Assembly (NCBI GenBank): GCA_945865375.1
Contig: CAMBEJ010000027.1
Location: 1-42,657, forward strand
Origin: Akkermansia muciniphila
GTDB taxonomy: Bacteria; Verrucomicrobiota; Verrucomicrobiia; Limisphaerales; F1-80-MAGS106
Direction: 5' to 3'
DNA: 42,657 nt
Positions within the stretch are counted from its first letter, which is position 1; every line of letters starts with the position of its first letter. The translations under genes and the position numbers were made by a program. The notes beneath the pieces were generated by a model. The model was not told the DNA's origin. It did no database searches and saw only the letters and a list, made by a program, of their open reading frames with translations. Shown here in pieces: positions 32,737-40,716 of this stretch.

Positions 32737-35322
32737 CTAATGATTAAATACAAATTCCGCCGAGTTGAACAGAGCCCAAAGAATGTCTTCAGTCGCCGTC
32801 TGACGCGTGGCCCCCTCAACCTCATAAGCTCGCGTGGCGATCTCCAATTCCCTCGGTTCGGGCAGCCTGCAGAACGTCGCGAGATACAAATCCGCCACGA
32901 GCTCCGGTGGAGGCCGCCCACTTTCGACGAGTTTTTTGACGCTTCCATTCGAATCTGTGAATTTTGATTGCAACCCTTTCGAGTTCATCATGTGCAACGA
33001 CTGCACCACACTCGTGGTACGGTCCCGTTCACAGGGGCAGTCGCTGCTCGAGTTGGGCCTGCTAAACGCATCCAAAAAATGGGATTCGATCTTGTATGTC
33101 CAGGCCTCCATCGAGCGAGCGCCTGGAACCATTCCCGCCAACGTCTCGCGAGATGCAGTCACCTGGCTCACGGCGTCGAACAAGACCTCGGCCGGCAACC
33201 GACGGCGGTATGATCGCGAAAAGTTCTTGGTGTCGGACAAGTTGGTTTCGTTGGGCGTAGAACTGAGTTGATACAACCGCGACTCCAAAATGGCTTTCAC
33301 AAGGTGCTTCAGATCGAAATGATGGGCCGCAAAATCATCGGCCAACCCCTGCAGCAACGGATCATTCGAGGCCGGGTTCGAAACCCGAAAATCATCCACG
33401 GGCTCCACGATTCCTCTGCCAAAAAAAACCGCCCAAACCCGGTTCACGAGGGCGCGCGAGAAATAAGGGTTTTTAGGACTCGTCATCCAGTCCGCAAGGC
33501 TCAGTCGCGGGTCGCGGTCAGCCGGCACGTCCACCGCCGTTGCATCGGGTGATTTCGGCTTCATGACCTCGCCCGTGACGGGGTGCGTGACGCTGCCACC
33601 CGGGGCAAAATAAAAATGCTCCGTACCTGCCGAAATGGGTGGTGACAGACCGGAACCTTTTTGCTTCATCGGCCCAAAAAATGCCGCCAATTGATAAAAG
33701 TCCTCCTGCCCCCATTTCTCGTTGGGATGATGATGGCACCGGGCGCACTCCAGTCTCACTCCAAGGAACACCTGGCTGAAAAGGGTGGTGAGCTCCGGCG
33801 GCTCCCGACGGTCCCGGTAAATCACGTTTGGCCCCACCTGATGGGTGCTTCCTTGGGCCAGCACTATCTCCCGAGCAAACTGATCGAGCGGCTTGTTCTC
33901 CCGAAAGCATTCCCGCAGCCACTGGTCCAGCAGGAAGACACTCTTAACCCCGACCCGGTCCGGGTTCGGCCGGAATAAATCCGCCCACTTGTTGGCCCAG
34001 TAATCCCCGTATTCAGGCTTCCGCAAAAGCTTCTCCACCCAGCGAGCGCGCTTGTCCACGGAGGTGCTCGCCAAAAATTCCCGAGTCTCTTCCGGGGTCG
34101 GGAGGACTCCTGTGGCGTCCAGCGATGATCGTCTCAAAAACTCGGGGTCAGAGCACAGGTCCGATGGCAGAAGCCCCAACCTCCGGAACTGAGCATAGGC
34201 CAGCGGGTCCAGAAAGTTTTGAACTGGAAGCGCGGCGTACCGCGATTCGGGATAAAGCCGCTCCGAAGGCACCGTGATGCGGGAAGCATCCACCAAGCCC
34301 ATGAAACGAGCCACGACAACCCCTTCCCCGTTCACTCCGCCCACCGTCACCTGCCCCCCTTCGTCCACCCTGGCGATGTCCTTGTCGTTGGAATCGAACA
34401 TGGCCAGATCCGTCACATCTCGCGCCGTCCCATCCGAGTAGCGGGCTCGCACAAGCAACCGTTGCGAGGCTCCCTTGCGATAACGACGTTCCCTTGGAAA
34501 CACTTCCACCGCGATCAGCCTCGACTCTTTTGGCTGCTCGAATGCCATGCCCTCCCGGATCCATCGCACCAGGAGTTGATATTCCATTGAACCCGCCTTC
34601 AGACGCGCCCCGCCCTCGTGTGGAACACCGAGTGTCGGCTTTTTCAGAATCAAGCTCTCCTCCGGGTTCGCCGGAAACACCCGCCGACCGCGACCCTCGC
34701 GCACAATCTCTGAATGGTCCGACTTCGGATCGTACGAGAAGACGGAGAGTTTGAATCCATTTTGTCCCTCGGGCTTGGCATGGCATGCGCCCGCGTTGCA
34801 GCCCAACCGGCTCAAAACAGGAAGGACATCTTTCACAAAACTCAACGGGGCCGGTCCCGACGATGACTCCACCCTTATCGGAAGCCGGACCTCGACACCG
34901 CGCAGCCGCGCCACGGCCACGGTGCTTCCGGGTTTCATCGCGAGCACCCTGTTCGTCGCGTCCATGCGCGCCACGCCGCTGGTTTCAAAGCCCCATCGAA
35001 CCAGCCCGGTGACATCCACCTCAAATCCATCCGCCAACACCCCGCTCACCACTACTGGCCGGGGGCGGTCTCCTGTAAAAAACTCCAACGCCGAAGGTTC
35101 CACCCGCAACCGGACAAGCTTGTCAGCAGGCGGAATGACCGGTTCGGGCCGCGGCTTCACGGAGGAGAGAGGCGTTCTTTCTGTCGAGCGCGCGGCGGTC
35201 AGCAAAGTGGCAGAGGCGTCCCGCCTCTGTCCCGGCCTCTCACCCGCACGCACAGAAATCAGCAGCACCGCCATGTAAAGGACGGCCACAAACCGAAAAG
35301 AAGATGTATATTCGATGCCCAT
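32737..35322 (-). CDS. DUF1549/DUF1553 planctomycete-type cytochrome protein
   Basis: An 861-residue exported protein. From ATG 35322, MGIEYTSSFRFVAVLYMAVL is a signal-anchor-like leader, and upstream Met codons would add a non-hydrophobic extension. Domains: an Ig-like (Big_2) stretch at about 68-150; a cytochrome-like region with the variant haem motif CNAGACH (175-181, CX4CH); a second Big_2 stretch at about 270-360; DUF1549 (about 385-585), which contains LECARCHHHPNEKW with a CXXCH; and DUF1553 (about 620-850), opening SLADWMTSPKNPYFSRALVN. The function of this family is unresolved. Links to sugar oxidation or polysaccharide use have been suggested from gene context. It is the second gene of the presumed transcript that ends in gspE-F. 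Confidence 0.88.
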   Translation of the reverse strand: MGIEYTSSFRFVAVLYMAVLLISVRAGERPGQRRDASATLLTAARSTERTPLSSVKPRPEPVIPPADKLVRLRVEPSALEFFTGDRPRPVVVSGVLADGFEVDVTGLVRWGFETSGVARMDATNRVLAMKPGSTVAVARLRGVEVRLPIRVESSSGPAPLSFVKDVLPVLSRLGCNAGACHAKPEGQNGFKLSVFSYDPKSDHSEIVREGRGRRVFPANPEESLILKKPTLGVPHEGGARLKAGSMEYQLLVRWIREGMAFEQPKESRLIAVEVFPRERRYRKGASQRLLVRARYSDGTARDVTDLAMFDSNDKDIARVDEGGQVTVGGVNGEGVVVARFMGLVDASRITVPSERLYPESRYAALPVQNFLDPLAYAQFRRLGLLPSDLCSDPEFLRRSSLDATGVLPTPEETREFLASTSVDKRARWVEKLLRKPEYGDYWANKWADLFRPNPDRVGVKSVFLLDQWLRECFRENKPLDQFAREIVLAQGSTHQVGPNVIYRDRREPPELTTLFSQVFLGVRLECARCHHHPNEKWGQEDFYQLAAFFGPMKQKGSGLSPPISAGTEHFYFAPGGSVTHPVTGEVMKPKSPDATAVDVPADRDPRLSLADWMTSPKNPYFSRALVNRVWAVFFGRGIVEPVDDFRVSNPASNDPLLQGLADDFAAHHFDLKHLVKAILESRLYQLSSTPNETNLSDTKNFSRSYRRRLPAEVLFDAVSQVTASRETLAGMVPGARSMEAWTYKIESHFLDAFSRPNSSSDCPCERDRTTSVVQSLHMMNSKGLQSKFTDSNGSVKKLVESGRPPPELVADLYLATFCRLPEPRELEIATRAYEVEGATRQTATEDILWALFNSAEFVFNH

Positions 35323-35427
35323 GACAACGCGTGCTCGGAGGACGCCAAACCGCTCTCCAAAACAATCGCTCATCCTGTTGATACTAAGAGGCATCCTGAG
35401 CACGTCAACCCGTGGTTTTATATTTTC

Positions 35428-36885
35428 TTAGTTCGCCTCCAGCTCAAAAAGCTTCGCGATCAACTTGCCGTCCCGTTTCCACACCTGAATGCAACCATCC
35501 TGCCCTCCGGCGCACACCACCTCACCATCCTTCGAAACAGCCATGCATTGAAGCCCCTCCGAGGCTTTGCCAATAGAGCGCTCAGTCCCGGACGAGGAAC
35601 TTTGCTCCCCGCTATGAGGCTTGTAATCCACATAGCTCAGAACATTCCCGCCCTCCGTTGCCGCAAAGATCATATTCGTCATTCGGACCCAGCGTGCGGC
35701 GACGACTCCCGCCTTGGGATCTCCGAGCCCGATCACCTTTTCCCGTGTCTTCACATCCCATATTCGGAGTTGCTTATCCCCACCAGCGCTGACCATCTGG
35801 GTCCCTTCTGGATTCAGCGAGACACCATAAACCGCAGCCGAATGCCCTTCGATCCTCCCCGTTTCTCTGCGCTTCGTAAAGTCCCAAATCTTGACAAGCT
35901 TGTCAGCGGACGCGGTTGCAAGAACGCGATCGTCCTGGCTCAGCGAAAGATCGAAAATGACATCGTTGTGCGCGTCCCAGGTTTGCAAGAGAGCGCCGGA
36001 AGCGACATCCAATACCCGGATCCTGCCCCGCAAACCTGTCGTCCCTTCCGCAGCCAGCAGCCGCGCCCCGTCGCTCGTAAATGTCAAGGCCGTCAACCGA
36101 TCTGAGAACCCAGCCGACACCTCCGTCCGCTTCACCAACGTCTCGCCTGCGCCCCACAAAACCAGTTTTCGGAAGGCCCCCGAGGCCACCGTTTTCCCGT
36201 CCGGGCTGAAGGCCACGGACTGGACGGCATCCTCGTGCGCTTGACCTCCCTCGCGTGCCACGACGTTGGTCGTGGTCACATCATAAAGAATCACACGGTT
36301 TCCACGACCTGCCACCAGTTTCTTTCCATCATCGGACAGAGCCATCGCCAACACAGGGTGGTACCCCGGCGGCAATGAGGTCAGCAGAACCGGACGCAGG
36401 GGAACGAGATCCCCACTCATCGCGCCTTCAGCCCAGGCCGCTCCTTGTCGCACCCAGGCTCGCAACGCCCGGATGTCCCCAGCTTCAAGCTGCTTGTTTG
36501 GCGGCATGTGCGGGTCTGCTTCGCGAGCCAACACTTTGAGAAGTAAACTTGAATCCGGTTTGGTCAGGCTGATGGGTTCGCCACTCTCGCCCCCCTTCAT
36601 GAGCCGCTCGCGGGTTGAGAAATCTAAGCCTCCCTTGTGCTTCTCCTCATTGTGACAACCAAAACAATTCGTCCTTAGAATCTCCAGTGCGGCGGCGTTG
36701 GAAGCGGCCAGGTTCGAACGTGATCCTGACCGAGTGCCATCGCGCGCCCCAGCCAGAACGGATATCGTGCCCATCCCACACACGAGGCCCAAGAACAGAG
36801 CGGCCAGCAGCGCCCGCCGTGAAAGAACCGCTTTCTTTGGCGTGCCAGGCAGCCCTGGATCAGGTTCAGTCGCGTTCTGCATCAT
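35428..36885 (-). CDS. WD40 propeller protein with N-terminal PSCyt1 cytochrome
   Basis: A 485-residue exported protein. From ATG 36885 an anchor follows (about residues 22-46, RRALLAALFLGLVCGMGTIS). The planctomycete-type cytochrome c domain comes next, with haem site CFGCH (74-78) and a likely distal Met in HMPPNKQLEAGD. The C-terminal half has at least five WD40 repeats, for example VQSVAFSPDGKTVASG, VYGVSLNPEGTQMVSAGGDK and IFDLSLSQDDRVLATASADK, each closing on a W/L-D or W-like residue. AGGAGG lies 12 bases before this ATG, while the in-frame start at 36948 has no such site. This fixed pairing of PSCyt1-WD40, PSCyt2 and DUF1501 is typical of PVC genomes. It is the first gene of the minus-strand run. 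Confidence 0.85.
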   Translation of the reverse strand: MMQNATEPDPGLPGTPKKAVLSRRALLAALFLGLVCGMGTISVLAGARDGTRSGSRSNLAASNAAALEILRTNCFGCHNEEKHKGGLDFSTRERLMKGGESGEPISLTKPDSSLLLKVLAREADPHMPPNKQLEAGDIRALRAWVRQGAAWAEGAMSGDLVPLRPVLLTSLPPGYHPVLAMALSDDGKKLVAGRGNRVILYDVTTTNVVAREGGQAHEDAVQSVAFSPDGKTVASGAFRKLVLWGAGETLVKRTEVSAGFSDRLTALTFTSDGARLLAAEGTTGLRGRIRVLDVASGALLQTWDAHNDVIFDLSLSQDDRVLATASADKLVKIWDFTKRRETGRIEGHSAAVYGVSLNPEGTQMVSAGGDKQLRIWDVKTREKVIGLGDPKAGVVAARWVRMTNMIFAATEGGNVLSYVDYKPHSGEQSSSSGTERSIGKASEGLQCMAVSKDGEVVCAGGQDGCIQVWKRDGKLIAKLFELEAN

Positions 36886-37125
36886 ACAAGAAGTGAGCCT
36901 CCTGACGTCGGCTGCTACAAAACGGTTCATGAGGGAGTCCGAAATCACTCCCCACAGACTGACAAAACCAGCAACCCATTCAAATGGTATTCTTCATAGA
37001 CCGAACAAGGGCTCTTAGAAGTTTTGAGGCCCTCACACCCTGCAACAGTCCATAAGTCGAAATAATTCCACTTCCCCGTGGTACCCAGTTGGCAAATTCG
37101 GCAAACCCTGTTAGCCTTGTCACCC

Positions 37126-37755
37126 ATGATGAATCGTCTCCTTCTTGTCCTCCTGGCTGCGGCCTCCGCAGTCTCAATCGGTTGCTCCTCCACAAAAAAG
37201 AGCACCCGCGGCAATAGCGCCTACCTTTTCAACGGGAAAAACACCAAAGGCTGGGTCCCCGCAAACGGTGGCTCCTGGTCTGTAGAGGAGGGTGTTCTCG
37301 TTGGAAACAATGGCCGCGATTGGTCCACCAATCCAGAGAAATCTGGATCCTGGCTTCGCACTCAGCGTCCTTATGGTGACTTCGTGCTCGAACTCGAATA
37401 CGCCATCAACGAGGGGGGCAACAGCGGCATTTTCATCCGGTCCGCTCTTGAGAAGAACCCCGCTTTCACAGGATACGAGATTCAGATCTTAGCGGACTTC
37501 GGAAAGCCCCCTTCCAAGAGCACCTCAGGCTCTCTTTATGATGTGGTCGGACCGGTGCGCAACATGTCCCGGCCCGCTGGCGAGTGGAACCAGGTCCGTA
37601 TTCTCGCCAAAGGTGCGAAGGTCCAGGTAAGCTTGAACAACCTGCTGGTCGTGGATACAGAGGCGCCGCGCTCAACAAAGGGGTTCATCGGGTTCCAAAA
37701 CCACGACGACAAATCCTTGGTCAAGTTTCGTAACGTCCGAATCACCGAACTCTAA
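37126..37755 (+). CDS. DUF1080 (3-keto-disaccharide hydrolase) lipoprotein
   Basis: A 209-residue putative lipoprotein. The leader MMNRLLLVLLAAASAVSIGC ends in a good lipobox (SIGC, Cys at residue 20). The rest is a DUF1080 concanavalin-like jelly roll: AYLFNGKNTKGWVPANGGSW, GVLVGNNGRDW, YGDFVLELEYAINEGGNSGI and VDTEAPRSTKGFIGFQNHDD. Members have been annotated as 3-keto-glycoside hydrolases acting on oxidised disaccharides. I choose ATG 37126 because of the lipobox and ignore an upstream in-frame start. It is divergent from the WD40 gene, with about 240 bp between the start codons where I saw no convincing promoter. It stands alone on this strand. Confidence 0.9.
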   Translation: MMNRLLLVLLAAASAVSIGCSSTKKSTRGNSAYLFNGKNTKGWVPANGGSWSVEEGVLVGNNGRDWSTNPEKSGSWLRTQRPYGDFVLELEYAINEGGNSGIFIRSALEKNPAFTGYEIQILADFGKPPSKSTSGSLYDVVGPVRNMSRPAGEWNQVRILAKGAKVQVSLNNLLVVDTEAPRSTKGFIGFQNHDDKSLVKFRNVRITEL

Positions 37756-37759
37756 CATT

Positions 37760-38287
37760 TTATCTTCGGCGCCGTCCACGCCCCCATGGAGGCGGCTGTC
37801 GTGCGACCCCGAGAATACGCCAGTCCCTCCCGTCTCGAACCAAAAAATACACGAACCAATAGCGCTCGCCAAACGGCGGCACCAGCTTCACTTCAATCGA
37901 GGCCTCGGACACCCCGTTGTCAACCGCCTCCCCGAAGTCTTGCAATGAGGTGACCGTCAGCTCAGGGTAGACGCCCCAAATCATCCGCTCGAAGTCTTCC
38001 AGCGCCACCTGCCTTTGCAAGGAAGGGGCGGCATAGGTGTATGCCTCCATGAACCGTCGTTGTTGAATCGCTTGCAGTTGGGCCAGCACCACATGCTCCA
38101 ATTCGACTCTCGTCGCATTCTCAGATTCCCTCCATTCCCCCGCGCGCAATTCGGGGGCCTGAGAACGCGAACGATTCATCCTTTCGAACAAAAACAAGAC
38201 GGCGGCTGCGGCAAACACAAGCAGCGCCACCGCCTTGAGAGCCTCGCGTGCTAGGGTCCAAAACTGCCTCCCAGACCAAAGGTTCAT
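37760..38287 (-). CDS. DUF4864-like membrane-anchored protein
   Basis: A 175-residue protein with one N-terminal membrane helix (about 18-38, LKAVALLVFAAAAVLFLFER) and a soluble NTF2-like domain. The pattern VVLAQLQAIQQRRFMEAYTY followed by AAPSLQRQV matches the DUF4864 style, where a helix of a crowded cone fold carries a 'xAFxFASPxIQ' motif. A final RDWRILGVARQ strand closes it. The function is unknown. ATG 38287 overlaps the stop of the upstream PQQ-like gene as ATGA, so I prefer it to the in-frame start at 38299. It is coupled to that gene. Confidence 0.65.
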   Translation of the reverse strand: MNLWSGRQFWTLAREALKAVALLVFAAAAVLFLFERMNRSRSQAPELRAGEWRESENATRVELEHVVLAQLQAIQQRRFMEAYTYAAPSLQRQVALEDFERMIWGVYPELTVTSLQDFGEAVDNGVSEASIEVKLVPPFGERYWFVYFLVRDGRDWRILGVARQPPPWGRGRRRR

Positions 38288-39591
38288 CGCCCCACACAAA
38301 ACAGACGGTTGTTGGTTCTGATAAAGAGTTGGCTGTGCGACACGGCGATCACGGACCGGATCGTGTCATCCCTCTCATCACCCATCGGAATCACGCGAAG
38401 AAGTGCGCCCGTTTCCACGTCCGCCACCGCCACATCACCGGCGAAATTTATCATGAACACTTTGCCATCCACCACGGTCGGAGAAGCCTCGAATTTGGCC
38501 CGGCCCGGGAGCTCCAAGGACCATTTCACTTTACCCGATTTTGGCTCTATTCGTGAGAGAGTTTTCCGAACGTCACTCAGGAACACGAAATCACCCCTGT
38601 AAAACGCGGGCGTTGGCACGTCTGAGGACACCGCTCCTCGTGGCGTGCTTTTCCAAGCAATGTGGGTGTCATCCAAGACCCCGATGCCACCCGCTTTAAC
38701 CGCATAAACAGGGTCGGATTTCGGGGCGCATGCGAGAACGATGCCGTCACCGGCCACCGGAGACGGCACTAACCGCCAGTGGGGTATTTTCTGGGGATTC
38801 CAAGTCCCCCACCGCCAGAGCTCCCTGCCACTTTCGGGATCATGGCCGGAGACGCAATCGCCTCCCGTGATCAGAAGCTCCTTCCTTCCGCCATGCACAA
38901 ACGGGACCGGTGTGCTGAAGGCCTCCCTCGACTCGCCAACGGCCTCGCAAGGTCGAAGCACGCGCCACAATGTCTTCCCGGTCGATGGATCCAACGCCAA
39001 TAGATACGACTCGTTCGGGCCGTCCCTCCTGCCTCGGCCGTTCGCGGGGACGTCCCGCTGCAATACCTGGAGAAACAGCTTCCCGTCGTACAGGACTGGG
39101 CTTGTCGAGAACGTCCACTGAAAAGCAAACTCGCCGAAATCCTTCTGGATGTTCCTCGACCATAGTTTGTCCCCCTTAAAATCGAATACTATCAAGTCGC
39201 CGTTGCCATAAAAAAAGACCGCTTGCTTCCCATCCGTGGCAGGCGACGGGGATGCGTAGTTGCTTTTGTCGTCCCGACGAAGTCCCTCGGCAACGGGGTG
39301 CTTCCAAAGAACCTTGCCGGTCTTTCGATCAACCGCCATCGCCACCAACCCTTGCGCCGTCACGTCGCTCGAAGAAACAAAAATGGTGTCCCCAGAAACC
39401 ACGGGCGTCGAAGCAGCCGGTCCTGGCAGTTCAACGCTCCAGGCTATGTTCTCGCTCTTCGACCAAGCCGCCGGGACATCTTTCTCGTCCGAGCTCCCGT
39501 TGAAGAAGGGCCCTCGCCACTGTGGCCAATCAGCACCCGACGCGGTAGCCGCCAAAAGGCCCGCGACACAAGAGAGAATCAAGGTGTTCAT
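38284..39591 (-). CDS. PQQ-like beta-propeller protein, exported
   Basis: A 435-residue exported protein with signal peptide MNTLILSCVAGLLAATASGA and the opening DWPQWRGPFFNGSSDE, which is the classic start of PVC outer-membrane or periplasmic PQQ-like propellers. Repeats include VSGDTIFVSSSDVTAQGLVA, FYGNGDLIVFDFKGDKLWSR, ESYLLALDPSTGKTLWRV and TLSRIEPKSGKVKWSLEL, each with the Ala/Gly-x-Trp docking strand. There is no dehydrogenase active-site motif, so I read it as a structural or binding propeller (BamB-like fold) rather than a quinoprotein enzyme. It overlaps the DUF4864-like gene downstream. Confidence 0.88.
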   Translation of the reverse strand: MNTLILSCVAGLLAATASGADWPQWRGPFFNGSSDEKDVPAAWSKSENIAWSVELPGPAASTPVVSGDTIFVSSSDVTAQGLVAMAVDRKTGKVLWKHPVAEGLRRDDKSNYASPSPATDGKQAVFFYGNGDLIVFDFKGDKLWSRNIQKDFGEFAFQWTFSTSPVLYDGKLFLQVLQRDVPANGRGRRDGPNESYLLALDPSTGKTLWRVLRPCEAVGESREAFSTPVPFVHGGRKELLITGGDCVSGHDPESGRELWRWGTWNPQKIPHWRLVPSPVAGDGIVLACAPKSDPVYAVKAGGIGVLDDTHIAWKSTPRGAVSSDVPTPAFYRGDFVFLSDVRKTLSRIEPKSGKVKWSLELPGRAKFEASPTVVDGKVFMINFAGDVAVADVETGALLRVIPMGDERDDTIRSVIAVSHSQLFIRTNNRLFCVGR

Positions 39592-39638
39592 ATCAGCTTA
39601 CTAAACGCCCGGAGCCCGAAAGTCAATCGGTCTGCAAA

Positions 39639-39865
39639 TGCCCAAAGGGGTGCAACTCACGGTTTCCGGGAGGTGTCGTTCGGAGGACAATACCTACCGC
39701 ACCCACGGATAACACGGATAGCACGGATAAAGTACCCATCTCAGCTCCCATTCCTCATCCGTGTTATCCGTGTCATCCGTGGTGTCACTTCAGCGTGGTT
39801 AAGCGGCGGGATACCCGCGTCAGGGGAGGCGACCTCGGATAACGTGAGTTGCACCCTGCCCAAAG
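39639..39865. mobile_element. MITE-like element with 9-bp target duplications
   Basis: A 209-bp element (39648-39856) starts GGGTGCAACTCACG and ends CGTGAGTTGCACCC, with an imperfect continuation (19 of 23 terminal positions match). It is flanked by a perfect 9-bp direct repeat TGCCCAAAG at 39639-39647 and 39857-39865. The centre holds inverted blocks of the unit CACGGATAA / TTATCCGTG. It has no coding capacity for a transposase, so it is a non-autonomous element that would need a transposase in trans. A nearly complete inverted copy is at 42449-42657. Confidence 0.85.
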
Positions 39866-40202
39866 TCTTCAAATGAACAAATCCAGAAACCACCGGACCG
39901 CACCGGGGTGTGAGATTGAGTTCATTGGCCTTGCCCACAACGGGTTGAAGTGGGTCAAGCGCCGGTCGCGCCCCCACGTCCAACAGCCCATCTCCAGAAT
40001 GCACCAGGGATCCGCCAGTGGCCGCCCGGGCTTCGGTTTCATTCTTGAGTCGGATCCTCGAGACTCCCACCTTCCCCTCGCTCCGGCATGAAATGCAGTC
40101 GATCGCGACCTCTTGCAGGTTAGCGTTCTCGACGACCACAGTGCGCCGTTTTATACCGGCAGCCCAACAAATTCTCGCCATCCCTTGCCCTACTGGATAC
40201 AT
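39741..40202 (-). pseudogene. Small gene whose 3' end is interrupted by the MITE
   Basis: The minus-strand frame from ATG 40202 gives coding-like sequence (VVVENANLQEVAIDCISCRS, then LDPLQPVVGKANELNLTPRC and VVSGFVHLKTLG) up to the element boundary at 39857. From there it reads about 38 residues of element DNA and stops at 39741. If the element and one copy of the 9-bp duplication are removed, the frame continues as LGICRPIDFRAPGV and ends at TAG near 39600, just before the PQQ-like gene. That gives a product of about 128 residues. I do not recognise a family. Two CxxC-like cysteines (DCISCRS) are visible. The start could also be the internal Met at residue 8. Confidence 0.45.
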
Positions 40203-40221
40203 TTTTCAACAAAGCAAGCGC

Positions 40222-40620
40222 ATGAGCGGTCACAAACGCATACCCACCGACGGAGGCCAGATTTTCGGCCACAACCCCTTCGAGATCCTATCCAGCTCCG
40301 GGCTCTCGACCGCCCCTGAAAGTTCTCCTGATGAGGCTCAGCGGAGCATCGAGGCCGCCCCACCGCCGCGAAAAAATCGCGGCCGCGTCGATATCATCCG
40401 CCAGAAAGCCGGCCGAGGCGGCAAGACGGTGACGGTGGTCACAGGCTTTGTCGGTATCGGTCTTCCGGAGAAGGAACAACTGGCCAGAAAGATGCAGCAA
40501 CTTTGCGGTACCGGCGGGACCGTCAAGGAGGGGCAGATCGAGATCCAGGGCGACAAGCGCACCGAAGTTGCTCGGATCCTCACTGAGGCGAACTTCCGGC
40601 CCGTGTTCGCGGGCGGGTAG
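40222..40620 (+). CDS. SUI1/YciH-type translation initiation factor
   Basis: A 132-residue protein. The C-terminal half is a SUI1 (eIF1/YciH) fold: RVDIIRQKAGRGGKTVTVVT, GFVGIGLPEKEQLARKMQQL, then CGTGGTVKEGQIEIQGDK with the conserved 'GGTxKxGxIEIQG(D/N)' block, and ARILTEANFRPVFAGG. The N-terminal 65 residues are low in structure, with a Pro/Lys/Arg-rich end near PPPRKNRGR. YciH-like proteins bind the small ribosomal subunit and can modulate initiation. I choose ATG 40222 because it starts a plausible N-terminus, MSGHKRIPTDGGQIFGHN, and the upstream in-frame region does not look coding. It starts just right of the divergent interrupted gene. Confidence 0.88.
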   Translation: MSGHKRIPTDGGQIFGHNPFEILSSSGLSTAPESSPDEAQRSIEAAPPPRKNRGRVDIIRQKAGRGGKTVTVVTGFVGIGLPEKEQLARKMQQLCGTGGTVKEGQIEIQGDKRTEVARILTEANFRPVFAGG

Positions 40621-40658
40621 AGGCTCACAGATAAGAGTTTTGTATTCAGGCTAATCTC

Positions 40659-40678
40659 ATGATCAACTTTTTGATCAT
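40659..40678. promoter_or_regulatory. Perfect palindrome between SUI1 gene and porin
   Basis: ATGATCAA (40659-40666) and TTGATCAT (40671-40678) form a perfect 8-bp inverted repeat with a 4-nt spacer, 38 bp before the porin GTG. It could be an operator for the porin or a weak hairpin ending the SUI1 transcript. No U-run follows, so I favour a protein-binding site. Confidence 0.45.
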
Positions 40679-40716
40679 CATCCGCCACCGAGTGAGCCGC
40701 AAGCCAAGCGCATAAC

